Shown here in pieces: positions 24,197 to 32,201 of a stretch of 64,000 nucleotides of DNA (the first letter of the stretch is position 1; each line of letters begins with the position of its first letter). The DNA is from Actinoplanes subtropicus (lineage in GTDB: Bacteria > Actinomycetota > Actinomycetes > Mycobacteriales > Micromonosporaceae): positions 21,189 to 85,188 of the forward strand of contig NZ_JOJL01000035.1 of assembly GCF_000721705.1 (NCBI RefSeq), in the 5' to 3' direction. Position numbers and translations under genes: made by a program. The notes under the pieces were generated by a model that saw only the letters and a program-made list of their open reading frames with translations, had not been told where the DNA came from and made no database searches.

Positions 24197-24907
24197 ATGA
24201 GCGATCTGCTCGTGAACGGCTTGACCATCCCGTCCAAGGTTCTGGTCGTCGAGGACGATCAAGGAGTCGGTTCGGGTCTGGCCGGTGTCCTCGCCGCGGA
24301 CGGTCACGAGGTCCGCTGGGCGCGTACGGCGGCCGACGCTCTCCGGTTGATCGCCGATCGGGTGCCCGATCTGATCATCCTGGATCTGGGGCTACCCGAC
24401 GCCGACGGCCTCGAGCTGTGCACGGCGATCCGCGAGCAGCACGCGGAGGTCGTCGTGGTGGTGGTGACCGCCCGGACGGACGAGACCGACGCGGTGTGCG
24501 CGCTCGACGGCGGCGCCGACGACTTCGTCACGAAGCCGTTCCGTCCGGCGGAGCTGCGGGCGCGGTTACGCGCCCATCTGCGGCGCCGCGGCGAGACCGG
24601 GCCGCCGGAGCTGCGGGCCGGCCCGGTCCGGCTGGATCAGGGGGCACGACGGGCCTGGGTCGGCGAGCAGGAGGTCGCCCTGCGGCCGAAGGAACACGAG
24701 CTGCTGGCCGTCCTGGTCGCCGCGGCCGGCGAAGCGGTACGCCGCGAGCACCTGATGGATGTCGTGTGGGACATGCACTGGGCGGGCTCGACGAAGACGC
24801 TGGATGTGCACGTGGCCAGCGTCCGCCGCAAGCTGGCCGAGGCCGGCGACCGATGGGACCGGATCGCCACCCTGCGCGGCTATGGCTACCGCTTCGAGCC
24901 GGACTGA
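24197..24907 (+). CDS. OmpR/KdpE-family response regulator 3
   Basis: 236 residues. Receiver: VLVVEDDQ, phospho-acceptor D63 in LDLGLPDADG, Lys in FVTKPF. Winged helix: LRPKEHELLAVLV and recognition segment KTLDVHVASVRRKL, unlike that of RR1/RR2, then RGYGYRFEPD at the end. Its 3' end overlaps HK3 by 22 bp; the two are convergent, the same unusual layout as HK1/RR1. It may control the HK3/lipoprotein divergent promoter with the AAAGG-type inverted repeat (26170). Confidence 0.9.
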   Translation: MSDLLVNGLTIPSKVLVVEDDQGVGSGLAGVLAADGHEVRWARTAADALRLIADRVPDLIILDLGLPDADGLELCTAIREQHAEVVVVVVTARTDETDAVCALDGGADDFVTKPFRPAELRARLRAHLRRRGETGPPELRAGPVRLDQGARRAWVGEQEVALRPKEHELLAVLVAAAGEAVRREHLMDVVWDMHWAGSTKTLDVHVASVRRKLAEAGDRWDRIATLRGYGYRFEPD

Positions 24908-26148
24908 ACGAGGTCCTCCGGCGAGGGAGCTTCGGGCACCAGCAAGGCCACCCGCGGCTGAGGTGTACGACGTCGGATCAGCAACGACCCGCCGGCGCGC
25001 TCGATGAGGCCCGTCGCGAGTGTCAGCCCTGTTCCGAAGGCCGCATTGTCGGCGAACCCGTTTCCTTCGTCGGCGACCTCGATGACCACGCTGTCGCCGT
25101 AGGGCTCAACCGTCACGGTGACGGTCCCGCGGCCGTGGCGTAGTGCGTTGTCGACGAGCACGTCGAGGCTCTGCCGCAAGGCCGGCCCGCTGATCGCCAC
25201 GGGCCGATCGCTGTCGCTGCGCAGGATCACGCGCCGGGTGGCGGTACTCCACCGCCGGACCGCCGCCTCGGCGATCAGGACAGGGTCCGCGGTGCCGCGC
25301 CCGGTGCGCCGTCGCAGCAGCACCAGATCCGCGATCGTGGTCTCGAGGTCCCGGGCCCGGGCGACGGCGGTGGGCACATCCGGCACCGGCTGTTCCAGGG
25401 CGAGCAGAACTGCGGCGAGCGGCGTCCTCAGCTGATGAGAAGCATCCCGGACGAAATTGCGCTCGTCTCGCAGCAGCTCCTCGATCTGCCGGGCGCTGTC
25501 GCGCAGCGCATCGCCGGCCGCGTCGGCCTCGGTGACGCCGCAATGCGGCAGGTGCACGTCGTACTGCCCGTCGCCCAAGCTCCGCGCGGCTACCGTCAGA
25601 TTCTCGAAGGGCCGGGCGATGCGGATCGCCGATCGCCATGCGAGCAGGACCGCCACGGCGATCACCAGCAACGCCAGCGCCGCGAGCAGCCCCCAGATCC
25701 GATAACTCTGCGCTCGCAGCCGCCCCAGCGGAACGGCGGCCCGGACGCTGCCGGCGATCGTCGTGTCGGACAGCACCGGCACCACGACAGCGAGGTCCGC
25801 CCCGTCATGACCGTCGTGTTCATGCCCGTCGACAGCCCGGCCGGCCAGCGCCGACCGCAGCGGGCCGGCACCGGCGACCCGGGTCCCTTGCGCGTCGTAC
25901 ACCGCGATCAGGAAATCGTTGGTCCCGGCCGGTACCCGCACCGGCGTACCGGCCTCGAGGATGTTGTCCGGCACCGCCGCCACGCCCCTGGTCGCGTCGC
26001 GCTGCAGTCCGGTCAGGGCCTGGCTGGTGACCAATCGATCCAGCACCACCGCCAGCGGCACCCCGAACAGAAGCAGCGCCAGCGTCACGACCAGCACGAT
26101 CGCGTTGTGCACCCGCGACCGTGTGCTGCGAATTCGCGCTCGGCTCAT
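24886..26148 (-). CDS. Sensor histidine kinase 3 with His/Asp-rich sensor loop
   Basis: 420 residues from ATG 26148. Membrane segments at about 16-36 and 152-171. Between them the sensor domain contains GHEHDGHDGAD (about 108-118), a cluster that could bind a metal or sense pH. HAMP-like region, HisKA with H238 in SHQLRTPL, then DNALRHG, DEGNGFADNAAFGTGLTLA (a shortened ATP lid). Convergent overlap with RR3. The divergent lipoprotein-ABC operon lies immediately upstream, so the pair probably controls that exporter. Confidence 0.88.
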   Translation of the reverse strand: MSRARIRSTRSRVHNAIVLVVTLALLLFGVPLAVVLDRLVTSQALTGLQRDATRGVAAVPDNILEAGTPVRVPAGTNDFLIAVYDAQGTRVAGAGPLRSALAGRAVDGHEHDGHDGADLAVVVPVLSDTTIAGSVRAAVPLGRLRAQSYRIWGLLAALALLVIAVAVLLAWRSAIRIARPFENLTVAARSLGDGQYDVHLPHCGVTEADAAGDALRDSARQIEELLRDERNFVRDASHQLRTPLAAVLLALEQPVPDVPTAVARARDLETTIADLVLLRRRTGRGTADPVLIAEAAVRRWSTATRRVILRSDSDRPVAISGPALRQSLDVLVDNALRHGRGTVTVTVEPYGDSVVIEVADEGNGFADNAAFGTGLTLATGLIERAGGSLLIRRRTPQPRVALLVPEAPSPEDLVQSGSKR

Positions 26149-26169
26149 GCTTTGGACTGTAGGGCGGGC

Positions 26170-26194
26170 AAAGGCAAAGTGGGCCTTTACCTTT
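26170..26194. promoter_or_regulatory. Inverted repeat AAAGGCAAAG / CTTTACCTTT
   Basis: Arms 26170-26179 and 26185-26194 with a 5-base loop (TGGGC); nine of ten positions pair. Each arm also contains an internal AAAG-N2-AAAG-like repeat. Located in the 88-bp divergent region between HK3 and the lipoprotein. Probably the RR3 target. Confidence 0.5.
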
Positions 26195-26236
26195 CGTTGT
26201 CCGGGCGATGGCCGACCCCCGCCTAGCGTCGCCGGC

Positions 26237-26896
26237 ATGAGACGAGCAAATCCGTATACCGTGTCGGGCGTGCTGGTCGTGCTGGTGGCCGGGTGCAGCT
26301 CCGGCAGCCCCGCCGCCAGCACTCCGACAGCCACCATCCCCACGGCGATCGCCTCCGCGGCGCCGGCCAGCGCCGGGCCGAGCGCCGGGCCGAGCGCCGC
26401 CCCGCAATCCGCGGTCGCGGCCGAGAGCAACCCGCCCGGCGACATCCCGGACAACATCGCGTTCGTCGCCTACACGAACGCCGCCGGGCGATACCGGTTC
26501 ACCCACCCCGAGGGCTGGGCCGAGAAGACTCACGGCTCCACCGTCACCTTCACCGACAAGCTCAACGGCGTCCAGGCCACCGTCGGCACGGCCACCACCG
26601 CGCCGACCACCACCACCGCCAAACAGCAGGACGTCCCCGAACTGGCGCGCAACCAGGCCGCGTTCGAGCTGCGCGGCATCACCGACGCGAGCGTGCCGGC
26701 CGGCCACGGCGTGCGCATCGTCTACCGCCGCAACTCGGCGCCCGACCAGGTCACCGGCCGGCAGTACCGCGACGAGGTGGAACGCTACGAACTGGTGGCG
26801 AACGGCCGTGAGGTCATCGTCGAGTTGTTCGGCCCGGTCGGCGCCGACAACGTCGACGCGTACCACACCATGATCACCAGCCTGAAGATCCTATGA
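26237..26896 (+). CDS. Lipoprotein, first gene of ABC-FtsX operon
   Basis: 219 residues. The signal peptide ends in lipobox LVAGC (C20). A long Ala/Ser/Pro linker reaches to about 70, followed by a folded domain with RYRFTHPEGWAEK, DVPELARNQAAF, GVRIVYRRNS and a C-terminal YHTMITSLKIL. This resembles small PsbP/MOG1-like lipoproteins that end in a motif of the ITSLK type. It is coupled to the ABC genes by a 4-bp overlap and may be the substrate-binding or accessory partner of the exporter. Function unproven. Confidence 0.75.
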   Translation: MRRANPYTVSGVLVVLVAGCSSGSPAASTPTATIPTAIASAAPASAGPSAGPSAAPQSAVAAESNPPGDIPDNIAFVAYTNAAGRYRFTHPEGWAEKTHGSTVTFTDKLNGVQATVGTATTAPTTTTAKQQDVPELARNQAAFELRGITDASVPAGHGVRIVYRRNSAPDQVTGRQYRDEVERYELVANGREVIVELFGPVGADNVDAYHTMITSLKIL

Positions 26897-27546
26897 CGCC
26901 GCTGGAAGCCCGCGGCCTGCACCGCTTCTACCGGCGCGGCGACACCGAGATCCCGGCCCTGAAAGATGTCTCGGTCGTCTGCGCGACCGGCGAAACCGTC
27001 GCCGTTACCGGGCCCTCCGGCTCCGGCAAGTCGACACTGCTGAGCCTGCTGGCCGGCCTCGATGATCCGGACGGAGGCGCCGTGCACGTGGCCGGTCAGC
27101 GGCTGAGTCATCGCAGCCCGGCGGCCGCGGCCCGGATCCGTGCCGAACACATCGGCATCCTCACCCAGAGCAGCGGCCTGTTCGGCCACCTCAGCGTGCG
27201 GGAGAACATCCAACTGGCCGCGTCGCTCGGCCGGGCGGGCGGGCCGAGCCCGGCCGAGCTCATCGACGGGCTCGGCCTTACGGCGGTCCGCGCCAGCCTT
27301 CCTCGCACCTTGTCAGGAGGCGAGACCGCCCGGGCCGGCCTCGCGGTGGCGCTCGCCGGCTCGCCGACCGTGCTGCTCGCCGACGAACCCACGGCCGAGG
27401 TCAGCCGCGACGAGGAAAGCACCATCCTCGGCCTGATCGACGCCTGGCGCCCCCACGACGGCGCGACCGTCATCGTCACCCACTCCCCGGCGGTCGCGGC
27501 CCACGCCGACCGGGTTCTGCATCTGGCCGACGGGAGGCTGACGTGA
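26893..27546 (+). CDS. ABC transporter ATPase A
   Basis: 217 residues. Walker A GPSGSGKST, Q-loop ILTQSSGL (Gln present), signature read as TLSGGETARAGLAVAL, Walker [17 protein letters not shown] and H-loop IVTHS (Ser after His). The signature and D-loop regions are looser than in ATPase B. Part of a four-gene operon with overlapping ends. A pair of ATPases with one FtsX permease suggests a heterodimeric motor. Confidence 0.88.
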   Translation: MTPLEARGLHRFYRRGDTEIPALKDVSVVCATGETVAVTGPSGSGKSTLLSLLAGLDDPDGGAVHVAGQRLSHRSPAAAARIRAEHIGILTQSSGLFGHLSVRENIQLAASLGRAGGPSPAELIDGLGLTAVRASLPRTLSGGETARAGLAVALAGSPTVLLADEPTAEVSRDEESTILGLIDAWRPHDGATVIVTHSPAVAAHADRVLHLADGRLT

Positions 27547-28166
27547 TCCTGGCCGCCACGAACGTCTCGGTCAGCCTGGGCGGCCGAGTCCTGCTCGATT
27601 CCGTGTCCCTGAAGCTTGCGGCCGGCGATCAATGCGCGGTGACCGGCCGATCGGGCTCCGGCAAGACCACCCTGCTGCTCGTCCTCGCCGGACTGATCAT
27701 CCCGACGACCGGATCGATCGACCTGCGCCTGAAGCCCGCGGAGGTCGTCTACGTGCCCCAGGCCCCGTCGCTCGTGCCCGAGCTGACCGCCCTCCAGAAC
27801 GCCACCCTCGGCCTCCGGATCCGCGGCATCGCGCCCGCCGACGCCAACGAACGGGCCCGGGTTCACCTGGCCTCACTCGGCCTCGACGACATCGACGACG
27901 CGCTGCCCGCCGAACTCTCCGGCGGCATGCAGCAACGGGTCGCGATCGCCCGCGCGCTGGCGGTCGAGCCGCGCCTACTGCTGGCCGACGAACCCACGGC
28001 GGCCCTGGACCTGGCCACCGGCGTTCAAACGATCAACACCCTTTCCGCGTACGCGTCGAGCACGGCAACCGCACTCGTCGTCGCGACGCACGACCCGAAT
28101 GTCGCCAGCCGCTTTCCGGCCCAGGTCGCGATCGCCGGACGGGCCGACCAGGAGCTTGCCCGATGA
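27543..28166 (+). CDS. ABC transporter ATPase B
   Basis: 207 residues from GTG. Walker [11 protein letters not shown]-loop [12 protein letters not shown], full signature [15 protein letters not shown], Walker [13 protein letters not shown] and H-loop VVATHD. Clearly competent for ATP hydrolysis. Coupled to ATPase A (27543) and to the permease (28163) by 4-bp overlaps. Confidence 0.9.
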   Translation: MILAATNVSVSLGGRVLLDSVSLKLAAGDQCAVTGRSGSGKTTLLLVLAGLIIPTTGSIDLRLKPAEVVYVPQAPSLVPELTALQNATLGLRIRGIAPADANERARVHLASLGLDDIDDALPAELSGGMQQRVAIARALAVEPRLLLADEPTAALDLATGVQTINTLSAYASSTATALVVATHDPNVASRFPAQVAIAGRADQELAR

Positions 28167-30763
28167 ACCTTCGATACGTGCTGCAATCCCTGCGGCGGCG
28201 CCCGGCCGAGACGATCGCGGCCGCGGTGTCCGTAGCGCTGACGGTCGCGTTTCTGATCCTGCTCGGATCGTTCACCGCCCAGACGGGGGCGCGGCTGACG
28301 CTGCGGGCCGCTGCTCGGGTTCCGGTCGACTGGCAGGTCCAGGTCACACCGGGCAGCGATCCCGCGGTTACGGCAACGGCCCTGCGCGACATCCCGGGGC
28401 TGCTCCGCTTCCGTGCCGTCGACTACGCCAAGGTGCCGGGCCTGAGCTCGGTCTCCGCCGATGGCGGGACCCGCACGACCGGCGCGGCCTATGTCGTGTC
28501 CGTCCCCGACGACTACCGATCCTTCGCCCCCGGCGAGATCCGCTTGCTCGTCGGCGCCGCCGATGGCGTGATCCTGCAGCAGCAGACAGCGTCGAATCTG
28601 AGCGCCGCACCCGGCACGACCGTGACCGTCTTGGGCGCCCGGCGGACCGCGCAGGTCACCGGCGTGGCCGACCTGCCCAACGCCGATTCGTTCTTCCAGG
28701 TCGTCGGCGCACCGCCGGGGTCCGGCGCCAGCGCCCCACCGGACAACGTGCTGCTGGTCAGCCCGGCCCGGTTCACCACACTGACCGCCGGCGCCACGGT
28801 GGTGCACCAATTCCACCTCCGGCTCGAACGCGCGAGCCTGCCCACCGACCCGGCGAAGGCCGCCGATGAGGTCACCCGCCGGGCCAACCACCTCGTCGCG
28901 GCGGTGGCCGGTGGCGCCCTGATCGGCGACAACCTCGGCACCTCCTTGTCGGCCGCCCGCGAGGATGCCATCTACGCCCGGCTGCTGGTTCTGCTGCTCG
29001 GCGTGCCCGGTCTGCTGCTGGCCGGGGTGGTCACCGCGCTGGTCGTCTCGCTGCGCAACGACCGGCAGCGCCGGGACCTCGCGCTGCTGCGCCTCCGCGG
29101 CGTCAGCCCCCGGCGGGCGGCGATCCTGATCGGCGGCACCGCACTGCTCGACGGGCTGATCGGCGCGGCCGTCGGGGTCGGCGTCGCCTTGCTGGCGCCC
29201 CGCTTCGGGCCGTACGGCGATCCCTCGACGACCTGGCTCATCGCCGGAGCACTGACCGGCGTACTGCTGGCGCTGGCCACCGAGCTCACGCCGCTCGCTC
29301 GGACGCTGCGCGGCTCCGCACCGACAGTACAGGCGGGCGTGAATCCGCTTCCGCCGACCCGAACGCCGCTCGCGCTGCGCCTCGGCCTCGACGTGGTGCT
29401 GCTGACCGGCTCCGCGATCGTGTTCTGGCTGACCGCGCGCGGCGGCTACCAGGTAGTGGTCGTTCCCGAAGGCGTACCGGTCGCGTCGGTGAACTACGCC
29501 GCCCTGCTGGCCCCGGCCCTGGCCTGGCCCGGCATGGCATTGCTGATCTGGCGAGTGACCGTGCTGGCCCTCAACCGGGCCGCCCGCACGCCCGACGCCG
29601 ACCGCAGCGGGAGCATGCCCGACCTGCGCCACGACGTCGTCCGCCGCCGCCGGATCCCGATAGCCCGCGGCGTCACAGGACTCGCGATCGCCGTCGCCGT
29701 CACCGTATCGGCGGCGGTGTTCACCCACACCTACGACCAGCAGGCACGCCTCGACACCGCGCTCACCGTCGGGTCGGACGTCGCGGTCACCCTCCCCCCG
29801 GACAGCACAACCGGCCTCGATCCGGCGATCGCCGCCGTCCCCGGCGCCGCCGCCGTCGAGCAGGTCAGCCACCGGCTCGTCTACGTCGGACCGGACCTGC
29901 AGGACCTGTACGGCATCGACGCCGCCACCATCGGCCGCGCCGCTCCCCTGCAGGACGCGTTCACGCCCGGCAGCTCGATCAAGACAGCGCTCGGCCGGCT
30001 CGCCGCCACACCCGACGGCGCCCTGCTCTCCCAGGAGACGCTGCACGACTACCAGCTGCGCACCGGCGACACAGTGCAGCTGCGCCTCAAGGACACCGGC
30101 GGCGCCTACCGCACCGTGCGCTTCCACGTCGTCGGCGTGATCACCGAGTTCGCCACCGCGCCGCGGGACAGCTTCGTGCTGGCCAACCGGTCGTACATAG
30201 CCTCCGCCACCGGGCTCTCGGCCGTGCAGACCCTGCTGGTGCGCACCGACCGGCCGGCCTCGGTGGCGGCGGCCATCCATGCCCCAGCGGCGGCGCTGGT
30301 CAACGACATCACCGCTCCCCGGGTCGCGGTGCCCTCGGCATCCGGGCTCGCGGCCGGCAGCCTGTCCGGCCTCTCCCGGCTGACGCTGGCCTTCGGGATT
30401 CTGCTCGCCGCCGCCAGCGCCGGCCTGGTGCTGGTGGTCGGCGCCACCCAACGGCGGCGCTCGACCACCGCGCTCGCGATCCTGGACGCCTCCCCCCGGC
30501 AGCGGTCCGGATTCCTCTGGACCGAGGCACGGGCGCTAACCATTGCCGGCGCGATCGGTGGACTGGCCGCGGCGACGGTGATCGCCGCCGAGCTGATCAA
30601 GGTGTTGAACGGCATCTTCGACCCGCCGCCGCAGCACCCGGCGGTGCCGTGGCTGTTCGTCGGCGCAGTCCTGGCCGCCGCGATCGCGAGCGCGGCGCTG
30701 GCGACGACGCTGGCAACCCGCTGGGCCGGCCGAGTCGACCCGTCCCGGCTGCGGGATCTGTGA
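28163..30763 (+). CDS. FtsX-like permease, double-domain
   Basis: 866 residues. An N-terminal membrane segment (about 16-36), a large extracytoplasmic region, then three FtsX-type membrane helices at about 275-385 that include LVSLRNDRQRRDLALLRLRGVSPRRA, split here only for description. A central pair lies at about 410-470, then a second extracytoplasmic domain and a C-terminal FtsX triplet at about 730-860 with LDASPRQRSGFL. It has the mechanotransmission (type VII) plan and does not form a simple pore. It works with ATPases A and B and the lipoprotein. Likely role: extraction or export of an envelope molecule or peptide resistance. Confidence 0.85.
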   Translation: MNLRYVLQSLRRRPAETIAAAVSVALTVAFLILLGSFTAQTGARLTLRAAARVPVDWQVQVTPGSDPAVTATALRDIPGLLRFRAVDYAKVPGLSSVSADGGTRTTGAAYVVSVPDDYRSFAPGEIRLLVGAADGVILQQQTASNLSAAPGTTVTVLGARRTAQVTGVADLPNADSFFQVVGAPPGSGASAPPDNVLLVSPARFTTLTAGATVVHQFHLRLERASLPTDPAKAADEVTRRANHLVAAVAGGALIGDNLGTSLSAAREDAIYARLLVLLLGVPGLLLAGVVTALVVSLRNDRQRRDLALLRLRGVSPRRAAILIGGTALLDGLIGAAVGVGVALLAPRFGPYGDPSTTWLIAGALTGVLLALATELTPLARTLRGSAPTVQAGVNPLPPTRTPLALRLGLDVVLLTGSAIVFWLTARGGYQVVVVPEGVPVASVNYAALLAPALAWPGMALLIWRVTVLALNRAARTPDADRSGSMPDLRHDVVRRRRIPIARGVTGLAIAVAVTVSAAVFTHTYDQQARLDTALTVGSDVAVTLPPDSTTGLDPAIAAVPGAAAVEQVSHRLVYVGPDLQDLYGIDAATIGRAAPLQDAFTPGSSIKTALGRLAATPDGALLSQETLHDYQLRTGDTVQLRLKDTGGAYRTVRFHVVGVITEFATAPRDSFVLANRSYIASATGLSAVQTLLVRTDRPASVAAAIHAPAAALVNDITAPRVAVPSASGLAAGSLSGLSRLTLAFGILLAAASAGLVLVVGATQRRRSTTALAILDASPRQRSGFLWTEARALTIAGAIGGLAAATVIAAELIKVLNGIFDPPPQHPAVPWLFVGAVLAAAIASAALATTLATRWAGRVDPSRLRDL

Positions 30764-30783
30764 CCGTCGACCACCTGGCTTGA

Positions 30784-30810
30784 CAAGCTCCTACACCGCG
30801 TAGGAGCTTG
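30784..30810. promoter_or_regulatory. BlaI-type operator C, with TTGACA overlap
   Basis: Arms CAAGCTCCTAC (30784-30794) and GTAGGAGCTTG (30800-30810) around ACCGC. Same CTCCTACA/TGTAGGAG core as operator A with one core mismatch (CGTAGG). A TTGACA (-35-like) at 30780-30785 overlaps the left arm. It is 42 bp before efeU. Confidence 0.65.
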
Positions 30811-30816
30811 TCCAGG

Positions 30817-30835
30817 TCAGGTAAGGCTCAACTAA
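30817..30835 (+). promoter_or_regulatory. IdeR/DtxR-type iron box
   Basis: The 19 bases match 15 of 19 positions of the actinobacterial IdeR consensus (TTAGGTTAGGCTAACCTAA); AGGTAAGGCT is the clearest part. It lies 16 bp before the efeU start and 7 bp after BlaI operator C, the expected place for iron repression of an iron permease. Confidence 0.6.
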
Positions 30836-30851
30836 CCCTGGGAGCGACCAC

Positions 30852-31685
30852 GTGGGCGGCGCGTTCTTCGCCAGCTATCTCATCGGCCTGCGCGACGGCC
30901 TCGAGGCGGCGCTCGTCGTCTCGATCCTGGTCACGGTCCTGGCCCGGGCCAAGCGCCGGGACGGACTGCTCCCGCTGTGGGCCGGGGTCGGCGCCGCCGT
31001 GGTGTGCGCCGCCGCCCTGGGCGTTGTGCTCACCTACGTCGCCACGTCACTGCTCTCCGGCGTACGGCTGGAACTGTTCGAAGCCGTCAGTTCCCTGATC
31101 GCGGTGTCCATGGTCACCTGGATGATCTTCTGGATGCGGCGCAGCGCCCGCACCATCAAGACCGAGATGACCGATCGGCTCACCGTGGCGCTAGGCCTGG
31201 GCAAGGCGGCCGTCGCCGCGCTCGCCTTCGTCGCCGTGATCCGCGAGGGCGTCGAGATGGTGCTGCTCGTCTTCGCCGCCGCGCAGGCCGCCACCGAGAC
31301 CGTCGCCCCGCTGCTCGGCATGATCGCCGGCGTCGCCTCCGCGGTCCTGCTCGGCTGGCTGATGTACGCCGCCGTGGCCCGGGTCAACCTCGGCCGACTG
31401 TTCACCTGGACCGGCGCACTGCTCGTGCTGGTGGCCGCCGGCATCATCAAGTACGCGGTGCACGGCTTCCAGGTAGCGGGGCTCCTGCCGGGCTCGACCA
31501 CAACCGCGTACGACCTGTCCCACACCATCGAGCCAGCCTCCTGGTACGGCACGGTGCTGGCCGCCACGATCAACGTGACCCCTTCGGCAACCATCCTCGA
31601 GGTAACGATCTGGCTGGCGTACGCCATCGTGGTCTTGTACTTGTTCTTCCGCCCGGTCCGCGCGCGGGTACCGGCCGCCGCCTGA
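30852..31685 (+). CDS. efeU: FTR1/EfeU-type high-affinity iron permease
   Basis: 277 residues from GTG 30852 (GGGAG upstream), seven membrane segments. The two iron-binding R-x-x-x-E motifs are RDGLE (14-18) and REGVE (131-135), in the first and fourth helices as in FTR1/EfeU. It should bring iron through the cytoplasmic membrane. The usual EfeUOB partners are partly missing: no EfeB peroxidase is visible, and the convergent gene downstream encodes only a short EfeO-like lipoprotein. Upstream lie both an iron box and a BlaI-type operator, so iron status and the BlaI signal may be combined. Confidence 0.88.
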   Translation: MGGAFFASYLIGLRDGLEAALVVSILVTVLARAKRRDGLLPLWAGVGAAVVCAAALGVVLTYVATSLLSGVRLELFEAVSSLIAVSMVTWMIFWMRRSARTIKTEMTDRLTVALGLGKAAVAALAFVAVIREGVEMVLLVFAAAQAATETVAPLLGMIAGVASAVLLGWLMYAAVARVNLGRLFTWTGALLVLVAAGIIKYAVHGFQVAGLLPGSTTTAYDLSHTIEPASWYGTVLAATINVTPSATILEVTIWLAYAIVVLYLFFRPVRARVPAAA

Positions 31686-31713
31686 CGGCCTGGCACCTGG
31701 CCGGCGGCCGAGC

Positions 31714-32124
31714 TTAGCGGGCGATCACCCCGGCCACCTTGCTGATCGGCTCGGCGACCGCATTGATCACATCCGAGAGCTCCCTGAGATCGGTCTTGGA
31801 CAGCTCCGTGTGCAGCCGGTAGCCGTCGCCGGCCCGATGCTTGGCCAGCGCCGCGTCGACCGCCCCGAACCCCGCGTCGATCCTTCGCACCAGCTCGGGA
31901 GCACGTTGCTGCAGAACCGGACGGAGCGCCCCGATGGCAGCTTTCGACCCTTCGATATTCCCGGCGAAGTCCCACAAATCGGTGTGCGAGTACCTATCCT
32001 CCTCACCGGTGATCTTCCCGGTGGCGACCTCGTCCAGCAGCGACTTGGCGCCGGAACAGCCGCTGAGGCCGACGGCAACCGCGCCGGCGACACCAGCCAC
32101 GGCGAGCAACCGGTGTGTGCGCAT
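31714..32124 (-). CDS. Miniature EfeO-like (imelysin C-terminal) lipoprotein
   Basis: 136 residues. The signal peptide ends in lipobox GLSGC (C23). After only a few residues it runs into LLDEVATGKITGEEDRYSHTDLWDFAGNIEGSKAA (quoted in parts: TGKITGEE, YSHTDLWDF, NIEGSKAA), then LAKHRAGDGY, TDLRELSDVINAVAEP. This is the C-terminal half of EfeO/EfeM imelysin-like proteins, normally about 380 residues. The N-terminal cupredoxin and the first imelysin half are absent, yet the frame is intact and the signal is complete, so it looks like a purposeful short form and not debris. Operator D and an iron-box-like site lie upstream. Probably a periplasmic iron-donating partner of EfeU. Confidence 0.75.
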   Translation of the reverse strand: MRTHRLLAVAGVAGAVAVGLSGCSGAKSLLDEVATGKITGEEDRYSHTDLWDFAGNIEGSKAAIGALRPVLQQRAPELVRRIDAGFGAVDAALAKHRAGDGYRLHTELSKTDLRELSDVINAVAEPISKVAGVIAR

Positions 32125-32138
32125 GGAGACTCACGCCT

Positions 32139-32157
32139 TGAGGCAAGGCAATCTGAC
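32139..32157. promoter_or_regulatory. Weak IdeR-box-like sequence
   Basis: Eleven of 19 positions match the IdeR consensus; AGG-N2-AGGC is kept as in the efeU box. It lies 15 bp before the mini-efeO start. Suggestive only, mainly because efeU has the better copy. Confidence 0.3.
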
Positions 32158-32168
32158 CCGCCGAATCT

Positions 32169-32183
32169 CCTACAACTTGTAGG
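32169..32183. promoter_or_regulatory. BlaI-type operator D
   Basis: CCTACA (32169-32174), ACT, TGTAGG (32178-32183), with ATCT extending the left arm as in operator A. It is 45 bp before mini-efeO and just downstream of the fetB stop. Confidence 0.7.
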
Positions 32184-32201
32184 TGTAGTCAAGCGGCGGC
32201 A

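Noticed and set aside
28025..30451. 808-residue minus-strand open frame opposite the FtsX permease
   Set aside because: Composition (Gln/Gly/Arg/Ala without hydrophobic pattern) is that of an antisense shadow; the plus-strand permease has clear membrane segments and operon overlaps.
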